Part shown: positions 18,010 to 29,430 of the stretch, one piece after another
Position numbering within the stretch: the first letter of the stretch is position 1
Layout: every line of letters starts with the position of its first letter
Assembly (NCBI GenBank): GCA_030704615.1
Contig: CM060731.1
Span: 31,930,001-31,994,000 of the forward strand
Source: Takakia lepidozioides
Lineage: Eukaryota; Streptophyta; Takakiopsida; Takakiales; Takakiaceae
Length of the DNA stretch: 64,000 nt
Reading direction: 5' to 3'
Translations under genes and position numbers: made by a program
Notes under the pieces: generated by a model
What the model was told of the DNA's origin: nothing
The model's database searches: none
The model's input: only the letters and a program-made list of their open reading frames with translations

Positions 18010-21000
18010 AGTTCAGTCAAAAAAAGGAAGGGAATTGCAGGGAAGGATGCGAACGAGCATAAGTTTCTTACTCCAGCAAAGTGTGCACCAACTATTGCGC
18101 CAACTGCTGTGATGAGTGGTGCGGTTGTTCTAACTTACAAAAAACCAGCCCCGCCCACTCCACACACTGACGTTCAAGCTCCCTTGTATCCACCAGTATC
18201 GGCTCCTCCCTCGTATCCGCATATGTACCCGCAGTATCCTGCCATGTCAGGGTATAATCTGCATGGGCACATGCCATATCCTCACTATCAACCTCCAAAC
18301 AATGATCCTCAGTGCCAGAATTACAATTCTTTTGCTCCACCTGCAGGCGCTTCAATGCATGATCCTAGTCAAGGTGGGTATTCCATTTACCACCATTATG
18401 GAATGCATCCCCATAGTATGTATCATCCTCGGCCTATGTACAACCAACCTACTTCCTCCCTCTATCCTACCAGCCCTGCAAGACCACACCAGGGGCAGGT
18501 CCAGTATGGTGGCCACCAACCTTCAGGATCCAACTACAGTGGAGTACAACAGCCGGCACCTTCGAGCTTCACTGCACCGCGGCCACCTCTTTATCCAACA
18601 TCTCCAGGTACACCTAATACCCTGAAAGGGAAAGGCATTCTGAAACAGACCGAGGATGCATTTGCTCCGCATCATCCTGTGGGGTGGGAGACAGCAGTCC
18701 AGCCCCAACAGAGTGAAGGTGGTAACATGCAAGGTACTGCTGAAACCTTGCAGGATTCCAACCTTACTCCTGGGGGACATCAGGTGTGACTCCTATAGAA
18801 TGAAAAAATGCTTTAAGGAGGGAAAGAAGGGCACTTGCAAAAGATCTGAGAGACCAGGCTGCTCAAAATGTGGTTGTAGGGAGGAGGAAATTTTTCATTT
18901 CTTGTGATGAACTTGGAAACCCTGAAGGTCCTGCTCGGAACCAGTGGATGACAACTCTGCGAGGGCAGTGTCAACGTTTGTTGGACTGGTCATTGTATGC
19001 TCAGGATCAACCATTACACTTAATTGAAAAGATCATGGAGATCTTGGCTTCAGATTGGGAATACAGACCTCCTGGTCTTAACATAAAGGCTATTACAAAA
19101 ATAATTTGCGGGCAGCTCAAGTACCAACGAAATAAGCTGTTCAAAAATTACTATAGTGTGGGGCTGCCCAAACCCCATCATGTGCCAGACAAGACATGGG
19201 CACAACTAGTTGTTAGTTGGGGTTCCACTGATTTCAAGAAATTCCAGGCAAATGGTGTCAAGGCGCGGGGATGTGTGAAGAATACATCTCGATCGGGTCG
19301 CAGTGGAATCAGCGGTGTTGTAGCACGACTGGTATACTTCTCTTACAACATAGGAAGTTCCCACATTGTTTTGCATTGATAAACTTTATGTGTTGGGTTT
19401 TTTTGGCTAGAGCTCAGAGTCTATTCCTATATGGATGGAATTAGTACACATTGCTACTACTTGGGGGCCTTCTCATAGTTGGGCGCCAGCAAGAAACTAA
19501 GCACTCTTATTGAGGGGGAGTCATTGACGCTATCCTAGATAATTCTTTACTGTTGGCAGTGTGCTATGCTAGTCATTTACACTTGCAAGTTTGTTGCAAT
19601 CACAGGAGGAGACTGGACGTACACCAAGTTTGCAGGAGATCGCCGGTAGCGCCAAGAGTGACAAAGGCTACGGGTTGGGGTGTACAGGCAGTGCAGCCAC
19701 AACGGTATATAAACCAATTCTGGTGTGAATTACATATTCATGATTTCCATGCCATTGCTAGTTGCCGTTTGGTTCTCTTTTCTTACTAGTTCATCAGTTA
19801 GTGTAGTGAATTGTTACTTTGGAGGTGTTCTATGTGATGGGGTAGGGAATTGGTTCACTAGCAGCTCGCCTCAATGCTATGGAAAACAAACAAGTGCAGA
19901 TGGAAGCCAGCTCCAAGGCAGCTTCCAAGTCCAACTGGAGGCAGCAGCTGCATTCAACATTGTGCTAGCTAAACTTGGCATGAATGTGCCAGATTCACAG
20001 CCTACAGGTCCACCATGCACCACCTTTGCGCCACAGACAACAAATGAGATTATTTCTCATGTTATGGGCTCACCACTCAACCTGTTCAAGGCAGTTTCTT
20101 CACCGCCACCAAAGCCAAACACAATAGGCTCATTGTTTGGGCTTTCAGAAATGGAGGGGGATAATGACATGGAGGGTTGGTCTGAAGGTGAACTCAATCC
20201 ATCCCCCCATATTGTTGAGGCAACTGCAAAGTGTTCATCAGTCTTGTTGTCCCCTACACCAGTAGCACTGTCGGCATATGTACTACCCTCTCAATATGCC
20301 TGTGAGGTCTCCATGAATTTGCACAGTGCCCCACAGAAAGGTGTGTCTTTTGTACATGATAATCATGTACAAGTTGTAGGTAATTGCCCTTCGGCAACTG
20401 AGAGGCAGAAACACATCCTTATACTTGACTTGAATGGATTGTTATGTGAGAGCAGACTACGAACAAGGGAATACCTAGAGCCCACTGTCACCTCCAGACC
20501 TGGGTGTCAGGAGTTTCTGGACCGATGCCTTCAGATTTTTGATGTAGGTGTATGGTCTTCCATGTCATTGAGTAATGTCCTTCCAGTTGTGAAAGCTTTG
20601 TTTCGTGGGAAGCAACCAAAGATGGTGCTTCACCAAGACTATTGTCACCAGCCTGTGGGAATGGTGGACCCTTTCAATCCTTCTAAAACTGTCATGTACA
20701 AGAACTTATGTAAGTTCTGGAAGGACTACAGCCATTACAATCCAACCAATACTTTGCTGGTGGATGATTCCCCACTCACTTGCTTACCCAACCCTGCAAA
20801 TAATTGCATCTTCCCGTATCCATGGAAGTTGAGGGATCAGCCAAACTGCAAGAGGCTTATGAAAGAATTACTGCCTTGGTTAGAGGGTGTATCCAAGGCT
20901 GCACACATCCCTGAGTATGTGTCAGGGCACCCATACAGATATGGGCAGCCCAACTACTTGTTCAATACTGCAGCCATGGGTAGTGGATCACAACAATCTG

Positions 21001-21935
21001 CAAAGGCATCCGAACCAGGGCTTCATGCTGCCAGAGTTCCAACGACTTTGCCTCCCGATGCAACAACAAAGCATAATCAAAGAAAGGTGAGAGCAGAAGT
21101 TTCAATGCTTGGGCGCGTGGGTGGATTTGTATTGTTAATGCTACTTCACAATTTGTGTCATTCGTGCTATTCTCATTTTTTGATCGTTGTGGCATTCAAT
21201 ATACAGATGGTGAAACCAGTGAAGCGTTCAATGGGCAGGGAGAGTACAATATGTGCTATCAATCAGACTACAACCACAGTGGATCTAACTGAACCACAAG
21301 GTAACCAACAAAATCCGCACAGTGTAAGTACTTCCTTTGTGCAATTTTGTTTCCTTGTCTGATGTTGGATCAATACACCCCCTATGTATCGCCACATAGC
21401 TGCAAGCCCAACAACCTACAAAGGTAGTTTTGTGACATCGTCCTACCACATCCATGTTGACCATGCATAACCTGCTATCAACTAGGTATGGCACCGTTCC
21501 AGTTTTGATCATGTCAGCATGTAGTATAGAGACAGCAAATGCAATTCAGAATTGGAAGTATGCAATAGGTAGGGTTGGGGTGTTTGCTGGAAGAACTTCA
21601 ATGCCATTTTGCAGGAGTGCCAAGCTGTCAGTCTCTGTTCTCCAAGGTTCATTTCTGATATAGGAATCTGGTTTTTGTTGCAGTTTCAGATCGGCGACAA
21701 GGTGTTATTGTTTGATCCTTGTGCACCAAAAAGAAGGGCAGGTGTGGGATATATTGCTGGATTTCCGAAAGCAAATGTGCTAGACAACTATTACCGTATC
21801 CATGTGAAATCGGTCATGATTTCAGAGGTTGTGTTGCCGTACCCGGACTACTCTGTTACCCCTAATCATACCACATTGGGTGACACGCAAGGAAGTTCCA
21901 CCTTATGGTCTGAAAAGTTTCTTAAACACGCGTGA
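18010..21935 (+). CDS. CACTA accessory protein (Transposase_24 type) with FCP1-like domain, exons 3-8
   Basis: Exons by GT-AG and phase: 18010-18783, 18858-19331, 19606-19704, 19846-21086, 21207-21323, 21684-21935. Exon 3 is rich in Pro, Tyr and His. Exons 4-5 carry the En/Spm Transposase_24 pattern ('LKYQRNKLFKNYY', 'WAQLVVSW', then 'EETGRTPSLQEI'). Exon 6 has a coiled coil, then an FCP1/NIF HAD-phosphatase-like domain with 'ILDLNGLL', 'VGVWSSMS' and 'LLVDDSPL'. The last exon resembles the C-terminal domain often seen in such proteins ('GDKVLLFDP', 'TLGDTQGSS'). Coiled coil and HAD part are one frame apart (about 19950), so exon 6 has an indel or unseen intron. These proteins bind transposon ends; the HAD part's role is unknown, and its second catalytic Asp is Asn. 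Confidence 0.7.
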
Positions 21936-22049
21936 TATTGAAGGTGCTACAAGTTTAGTTTAGTTTTCTTTATGGATTGAGGGTTGCTGAGACAGTTGAA
22001 CAAAACAGCTCTTTTCACATGAACAATATTTTTTGAATTGATGGTCTTG

Positions 22050-22897
22050 CTATTCTCATGTATGATGACAAGATCCCCTTGTTCAAGGGCAACTTCATTT
22101 TCCCACATCAAGCCAAATTTTTCTTGTGTAGACATGAATGTGGTATTTTGCTGGTTGTTTGCTATATTTAATATTAATAACATTACTACTGGTCAATGTG
22201 GTTAATAATACAATTATTATCCCTGTTTTAAATAAGCTTTTATTAAAATGAAACAAAACAAATAATAATTCTAAAATAATAATATATTACATATTAAATC
22301 AAGCAGCCAATGGCTTTTGGGGGTGCTATCCCATTTATAATAATAATAATAATAATAATATGACTATTCATTTTGGCATTTGTCAACAAATAATAATTGT
22401 TTACTTTTCGTCCAATAGGAACAAAATAATGGATATGACAGTATTCACACTAGTGTCATTGCGATCACACCACGACTTGAACCTGGTGTTAAATCTGTGT
22501 GAGAGAAGCCGTAAGAAGAGCCCTTAATATCTATTATTTATTTAATAATTCTGATGGACTCTATTACGTGGCATTCCCTTTGACATACATGTGGCAGACA
22601 TGGTGGCAATGAGGTGTAATAAGTACCGTAGAAAGACCATTAAGATTACTTAGTCAAAATAGTAGAACTAACCAGTCAAAACGGCCTTCAAAATATCCGT
22701 CAAAAGAGCCACCTAAACCTACTGCCACATCAGGTGCAAGTTTGGTGTGAGATGGTTTTTTTCACAGGACCAAGAAAGTTCACATGTGGTGCAAAGGACT
22801 AGGTTAACCTAACACCAAGGGGGGGTAGGAACATGGGCTCTTTTCACACCAAAATGTGTGAGAAGAGCCGTTAAAAAAACCGGTTTCTATATTAGTG
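22050..22897 (+). mobile_element. Right end of the CACTA element (copy 1), empty piggyBac site
   Basis: Ends in ...CCGGTTTCTATATTAGTG, so read inward the terminus is CACTAATATAGAAACCGG. A hairpin of about 34 bases lies just inside (22836-22869). The sequence is repeated at 24698-25487 plus 29992-30105. TTAA at 22804-22807 is intact here and is the site that holds piggyBac in the other copy. AT-rich, with a (TAA)n run at about 22336. The element's left end lies before the window. Confidence 0.8.
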
Positions 22898-24375
22898 ACA
22901 CCAACTTCCCACAACAATTTCAGCTCATCCACAAGGGGCTGCAGATAAACATCTGCATTGTCATTTCCCACAGATTGTGGTCCAAGAATCAATAAAGCCA
23001 ACATCGTGAAAAATGGCTTAGTACAGAGCCAGGGTGGAAGATTATAGTTCACCAACATGACAGGCCATGTTGACCATTTGTTTGATTTATCACTGTGAGG
23101 ATTGACACCATCCCATGCGAGACCCAATCGCAGATTTTTGGGGTCCGCTGCAAACTCAGGCCATTTTTGGTCAATGTGGGCCCAAGCCTTGTTGTCTGCT
23201 GGGTGCCTAACCAAGCCATCCTGACTTCGATTCTTAAAGTGCCATGACATTATCTCTGAGATGGACTTGGCTTTATACATTCGAAGCAGCCTTAAGATGA
23301 TAGGGAAATGTCGAAGGACCTTACGAGGTACTGGCGTCTTCGTACCCACCACATAACGACGTGCCTGACATTTTGGACAAACCTCCAAATTCTGAAGCTC
23401 CCTTCTGAACAACACACAGCCTTCCGGCCATGCATGTATACTCTCGTAATGAAGCCCGAGTTCCATTATGAGTTGTTTTGCCTCATAGTGGGACTTTGGC
23501 AGGCAATTGTCTGCTGGCAACAGTTGTCTTCCTAACAATGTAAGGAGTTCATCGACAAAGGTGTTTGACACACCATGGGTTTGACAAGCATTTAACAGCA
23601 GTAAGGTAGCAGACAATCGAGAGGAAGAACTCCCTACATATAAAGCCCTGGATACCTCGTGCTCAAAACGTAAGGCACTCGCTGCACCACGATCACCATC
23701 GCTTTGCAGTCCACCATCAGTTTGCTCTAGCACTCCATCTGTGTCCCATTGGCCCTGTGTTCCATCTCCCATTTCCTCATGTGCATCACCAGTTTGCACC
23801 CCATTATCTATAGTTGCGAATGTCTCCCGGAGCATTCTAAGCATGTCAAGATTACGATCCAAGGTATCAGGACCACCTGCAGGGCTGGTTTCCGTCCTAA
23901 ACCCCTCATGTTCGTCTCCAGAGTTTTCCTGCTTAGTACATATCAGATGCCACATGTCAGCCCACTATAAGATGGAGAGTTTTTTCATTTGCAATAATGG
24001 ATGTGGAACGTGCCATTTTACAGCCACGTGGCAATAGGAAAACGGACATGTACAATACTCTACACCTTACGACAATACCGCTACCAGGAATTTGAATTGT
24101 TTCTTATAATTTCAAAGTATGCATCTGCAAAGGGAAGAGAATCCAGAGAGATGCACCGGGAGTTCTCGTAAGTTAGGATCTCGCAAGTTCAGAAGCAGAT
24201 GACGCTTAGCCCGGCCAATGGTTTGCCAGTTCCCACCATGACAGGCATTGCATGGACATAGAATTTTCCGAAGACCCAGTCTTCTTGCTCGCGCTTCCTC
24301 TAGTTTCCACAATCTGTCATCGTCATGTTCTGCTTGTGTCCGCCTTTGCAATCGACAGGCAGTAGGAGGGATCAT
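22898..24375 (-). pseudogene. TNP2-type CACTA transposase, truncated
   Basis: Starts at an ATG (24375). The first exon encodes an En/Spm N-terminal zinc-binding-like domain ('CPCNACHGGNW...HL'). After an intron (between about 24112 and 23955) comes an acidic stretch, then the tnp2 core: 'EGCVLFRRELQNLEVCPKC', 'RLGLAWDGVNPH', 'WPVMLVNYNLPPWLC' and 'YLQPLVDELKLLW'. The frame breaks exactly at 22898, where the end of CACTA copy 1 abuts. About half of a normal TNP2 is therefore missing, and the last residues to 22804 are transposon end, not protein. It lies divergent to the accessory exons at 24405. Confidence 0.85.
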
Positions 24376-24404
24376 CTTGGCGAGTGAGCGAGACTTGTCA
24401 GAAA

Positions 24405-24696
24405 ATGGAGACCCAAATAGAGTGTCCAGAAGTTACACCAGGGCGCAAGCCTACAGCGAGGGAGGTAGAACGAGCAAAGCGTCAAGCGGAGAACAAGGCA
24501 TTCTTCGCGCGGCTCAAGATCTACGACATTGCAAAGAGGTCCGAACTTCCGTTTTTTTCATATCCCCTACCTAGCCCTAGCCATGAAACGGCATTAAAAG
24601 CTCCAAACCTGTAGAGAGGATATGTTAGGGTTTTGCAGCTGCTGACTTTGTCTTTCTTCTTCTTTGCAGCGTCGAAGAGAGCTTGAGTCACCCTAA
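24405..24696 (+). pseudogene. CACTA accessory gene, exon 1 and cut exon 2 (copy 2)
   Basis: Same ATG, exon 1 (24405-24538) and intron as 102-366. Exon 2 starts at 24670 and is cut after 27 bases, where sequence joins the 22050-type right-end region at 24698. This is the junction of an internal deletion. Confidence 0.75.
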
Positions 24697-26121
24697 ACTA
24701 TTCTCATGTATGATGACAAGATCCCCTTGTTCAAGGGCAACTTCATTTTCCCACATCAAGCCAAATTTTCCTTGTGTAGACATGAATGTGGTATTTTGCT
24801 GGTTGTTTGCTATGTTTAATATTAATAACATTACTACTGGTCAATGTGGTTAATAATACAAATATTATCCCATGTTTTAAATAAGCTTTTATTTAAATGA
24901 AACAAAACAAATAAAAATTCTAAAATAATAATATATTAAATATTAAATCAAGCAACCAATGGCTTTCGGGGTGCTATCCCATTTATTATAAGAATATCTA
25001 TACAACAACAACAACAACAACAACAATAATAATAATATGACTATTCATTTTAGTATTTGTCAATAAATAATAATTGTTTACTTTTCGTCCAATAGGAACA
25101 GAACAGTGGATGTGACAGTATTCACACTAGTGTCATTGCGTTCACACCACGATTTGAACCTGGTGTTAAATCTGTGTGAGAGAAGCCGTAAGAAGAGCCC
25201 TTAATATCTATTATTTATTTAATAATTCTGATGGACTCTATTACGTGGCATTCCCTTTGACATACATGTGGCAAACATGGTGGCAACGAGGTGTAATAAG
25301 TACCGTAGAAAGACCATTAAGATTACTTAGTCAAAATACTAGTTGAACTGACCAGTCAAAACGGTCGTCAAAATATCCGTCAAAAGAGCCACCTAAACCT
25401 ACAACCACATCAAGTGCGAGTTTGGTGTGAGATGGTTTTTTTCACAGGTCCAAGAAAGTTCACATGTGGTGCAAAGGACTGGGTTAACCCCTAAGCGCCC
25501 ATTCGACCAGTTTTCGGCCGAATGTTTTGGTTTTTCGGCTCTATTTTTCTCGGATTTGAACCGATTAACCTGATTTTTGGAGGGTAGGATGCCAGCCACA
25601 TGGCAGTCAGGATTCCAATGCGCGATTAGGTTTTTTTTTTTTTTTTGGTTAGGGTTGCAATTTTTGGCTGCGCAAGAGGTGGGGTTTGCTTCTGCAGCGA
25701 TTTTTGCTTGCTCCCGCGTTTTGAGCGTCATCTCTCTCCTTCCCGCGCTTTGCCTTGTGCTGTGATCTCGTCTGTTGTGGCGTTCGCGCGTGTTCCATAC
25801 TTTGTTGCAAGTTGCCGTTGCAGATGCCTTGACAGGTTGCCGTTGGTGATCTGCTCCGATTTGCATCTTCCATTATCTCTTTCTCTTTCAGTCGAGGAAA
25901 CTTGGAAATTGTGGGCAAGTGCTAGAGACTGAGCCATAGCTGTGAGAGAGGATGGGCCGACATTGCATTGATACTCAGGGTGCGCATTCAAGGCAGTGTT
26001 CATTGTTTGATATACCTGAGCTAGACTGTGCGCAGTTAGGGCATCGTGTAGCTCATCCTTGTGTTTATCCTTGTGTGCATAGGCAAATTGGTGGAGTAAG
26101 GTTGAAGCTACATAGTATAAG

Positions 26122-26532
26122 ATGGGTTCGGGTGTGTTGCCTTCCCCTGCACCTGCGCATTTGGAGACTCAAGCTGCATCGATTGCCAAGTGGGCACGCT
26201 CACTGGGCGCATCAACCGAGCAAGTCGAGCGGATTGTCGGGTGCCTGAATGAGGACTACCTCTTGTGTTTGAAGAGACCTGCTTGTGTGCATTGGCCTGG
26301 ATTTCCACAGCCCTCCAACTTTCGTTACTTGTTTAGGCGCCATTGCGCAGAGATTTTGGGTTGGGTAGATCGCAAGGAGGAAGGAGACCCCCTTGGGTTC
26401 AGCGCAGAGGTAAACGACATTTTGAGGCTCGAGGTTTGGTCTGACTTCCAGACGTCTTCTGCCAGCCACGATGAGGCTCAAATAGCTGGCCAGGGACAGA
26501 GAATCGTACTGAACCCTCTTTTGATTTCATGA
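26122..26532 (+). CDS. Open frame upstream of the piggyBac transposase
   Basis: An open stretch of 136 codons, beginning at an ATG, ends where the next frame begins. The product has no domain I recognise. It may be a 5' exon of the transposase or a separate small protein. The frame differs from the transposase frame, so an intron or indel is needed to join them. Confidence 0.35.
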   Translation: MGSGVLPSPAPAHLETQAASIAKWARSLGASTEQVERIVGCLNEDYLLCLKRPACVHWPGFPQPSNFRYLFRRHCAEILGWVDRKEEGDPLGFSAEVNDILRLEVWSDFQTSSASHDEAQIAGQGQRIVLNPLLIS

Positions 26533-28571
26533 GTGAGGAGATGGGCAATTCGGCCTACTCCTTGCGCAACTCTCAAAATCCTATATGTGATCCTGCTGGT
26601 CACTCCCAAACTATGGAGGACATAGGGATTTTGGGATCCACAGTGAAGGTGGCAGTGGCTGAGCTACACCTTCAGGATGTGGCATCGTCTAGCAATGCCC
26701 ACGAATTTGGATATGGCACTGTGGTAGACAAGACATGGGACATCCTGAATGGTATAGAGAATTATATTGTCTCTTTTTTTGGTGTCCTTGGTGTTCATGT
26801 GGTATCGTCACAGTCCTGTGTTGTGTGTAATCTTGATGATTCAATGTTGTGCACTATCCCTGAGCTCTTGGGGTTGGATTCTGAAGCTGAATTGCCTGAG
26901 GGGGAAGTAGATGATAGTGAACCAGATTCTGATTGTGACTATAATCCAGAAGACGATGACCTTGTTGACATCGACAATCCTGACTTGATGGACTACTGTG
27001 TGGACACGGGGAATCCAACGCGTGAGGTGGGATTATTTGATTTGCCGCCCAATTGGGAGCAGTGGGGTCCTGCCGAGTTGTTTGGTGATGACATGTGGAA
27101 CTCCTCTTCTACTGAATTGCCAGACATTACATGGTTAGGTGGGGATTCGGGTCCTCGTTTGCCTTTTGGAGATTCAGCAAATCCAGTTGTCTTTTTCAAT
27201 TTGTGTTGGCCACAGTCGGTCATGCGCCGAATTTGCAGCATGACCAACTTGTATGCCAGGACAGAAAACCAGAATGGAAACCTGAAAGGAGGTAGATGGT
27301 GGTACCCTATCACCATCCGTGAATTGAAGGCTTAGCTTGCTGTTCACATGCTCATGGGAATCAAAAAATTGCCTAGTACTAGATTGTATTGGAAAGCCAA
27401 CAATGCCTTCTTCAATTGCCCTTCCATCATGCGCATTATGTCCCGCAACCGATGGGAGGCAATTCTGAGGTGCCTCCACCTTGTTGACAACAGGGATGTA
27501 TGCACTATTGACACTGACCCTGCTTTTGATAAGTTAGCTAAAACCAGGTGGTTGCTAGATGCACTAAATGGTTTGTATGCCACCTACATGAGCCCCGAGC
27601 AGAATTTGACTGTGGATGAGCAAATGGTGAAGTACAAGGGCAAATATGCCCGAATCCAGCAATACCTGAGCAAGAAGCCTGTGAAGTGGGGTCTGAAGGT
27701 GTGGTGTTTGTGTGGTGCATGTTCCAAATATGTTCAGAAGTTAGAGGTTTACCTTGGGAAGGATGATGGGAATGATATGACCCATGGCAGTGGATATGGC
27801 GTGGTGACAAGGTTACTAGAAGGATTTGAGGGTAAGGGCCATATTGTAACGATGGATAATTTTTTTAGTAGCCCCATCCTGTTCTATGATTTGGCAGCAA
27901 AACAGATCTATGCTACTGGCACGGTAAAAACCTCCTGAGTGGGCTTTCCTACATGCCTTGATTTGGGGAAGAAGGGTGAGAGAGGTAGGCTGGAATATCG
28001 TGTTCACATAAGTGGCAAAGTAGCCGCTATTGCCTGGATGGATGCCAAGTTGGTGACCATGATTTCCACTGCCATTTCCCCTGTCGGTCCTGATTGCTTC
28101 ATACAAAGATGGCACAAAGGGGCAATACGTGCTGTGCCTACCTCCCCTATTGTGGTTCATTACCAGCAGCATATGCGGGGAGTGGATATTTAGGATCAGC
28201 TACGGGGTTACTACTCTGGTCAGACCAGGGACCATAAATGGTGGCACCGCTTGTACTTTCATGGAGTTGACACTTCTTTGGTGAATGCTTACATATTGTA
28301 CCTGGGTTTTATGAGGGGAAAGGGCCGCATTCTTCTTAGCCACATGCTTTTCAATTTGGAGGTTGCAAAGGGACTAATTGTGGGGTGGGTTCCTCCCAGG
28401 AGAACAGTAATGCCAGGGGCAGATGTGCCCAACCCGGGGTCCGTGCATTTCTCCCTCAAGACTAGTAGGAGGAGGAAGTGTGTTCAGTGCGGTATGCGTC
28501 AAAGGTATTTTTGGTCACGTGTGTGGAGATGTCTATATGTGCCTTGGACGATGCTTTGTCAAGAGCCATAG
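26529..28571 (+). pseudogene. piggyBac transposase with three in-frame stops
   Basis: One frame runs the whole length, broken only by TAG (27333), TGA (27936) and TAG (28191). An acidic N-terminal region precedes the conserved 'FFNLCWPQSVM' and 'ITIRELKA'. The DDE_Tnp_1_7 core follows, with the first Asp in 'TVDEQMVKYKG', the second in 'VTMDNFFSS', and the last two flanking the third stop in 'MRGVD' and 'DQL'. The Cys-rich C-terminal finger is recognisable ('RRKCVQCG') but seems to lack some ligands. All catalytic aspartates are still present. The element cannot make an intact transposase as read. Confidence 0.88.
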
Positions 28572-29039
28572 CCTTATCTGATTATAGGTACTTCTATGTT
28601 CAGTAATTGATATGGTTGATTTCTTACTGCAGAGACGTGGAGACCTTTGATGCCAAAGAGGGGGTATCCTCCTTACGACACTTTTTCTATGTAGTGGTGT
28701 TCTGTCTTTTTCTAAACACAATGGTGTGTTTGGGGGTTGGTTTGTTGTTGGTAGCCATGAAACATTTGTACTGAGGATCCAGCCATAGAGAGTCGCTTGA
28801 CAGTCCAAGGAGAGGTATGATTTCGTGGTTGTGCAGTATTGGGGTTCACTGAGTCCTGATCTGAATGGTTTGTTTGCTACTCCAGCTTTTTGCCTTAGTG
28901 TTCATGTAGCTCCGAGGTCTTTGCTGCAACAACCCACTCACACAATTCGGCGTGTAAAGGTGGGTTCATCTCTGGTTTTTCTGAGTCTGATTTGATGCTA
29001 GTGCTGGCCACATGTTGGTCTTTCTTTGTGTGAGCTGCC

Positions 29040-29430
29040 AGTTGGGGCAGGCCACTGGGTTCAATTCCCACTCACGCAATGGAATTATCTGTGTTCAGGT
29101 TTGTATGTTGCCTCATTGTGTTGGAATTTTGCTGGCCTTCAAGCTTGTGTGGCTGCCTCATTGTCTCTAAACTTTCGGAGTGTGCAGATTGTGTGGAACT
29201 TGGCCAAAAACCTTCAGCATGGGCTGCCAGTTGGGGCAGCTCCATGGGTTCAAATCCCACCCATGCTTGGCCACTAAGGGTGGGAGATGAAGGTGAGGCT
29301 GTTTTGCATCTCTATATTTTGGGAGCTTGGGCTTGTGTGGAATTCGGCTTCAGCATGGGCTGCCAGCTGGGGCAGCTCTGTGGGTTCAAATCCCACCCAT
29401 GCTCTCCCACTATGGATGGGAGATGAAGTA
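29040..29430 (+). repeat. Three related segments with tRNA B-box-like sequence
   Basis: At about 29040-29085, 29218-29275 and 29352-29410 the sequence has GGGGCAG followed by GGGTTCAA(A/T)TCCCAC. GGTTCAAATCC in the last two fits the RNA polymerase III B box. No full tRNA fold or A box is evident. Confidence 0.5.

Noticed and set aside
29352-29410. A tRNA gene at the B-box-like repeat
   Set aside because: No A box, acceptor stem or anticodon arm could be drawn; only the T-arm-like part is present.
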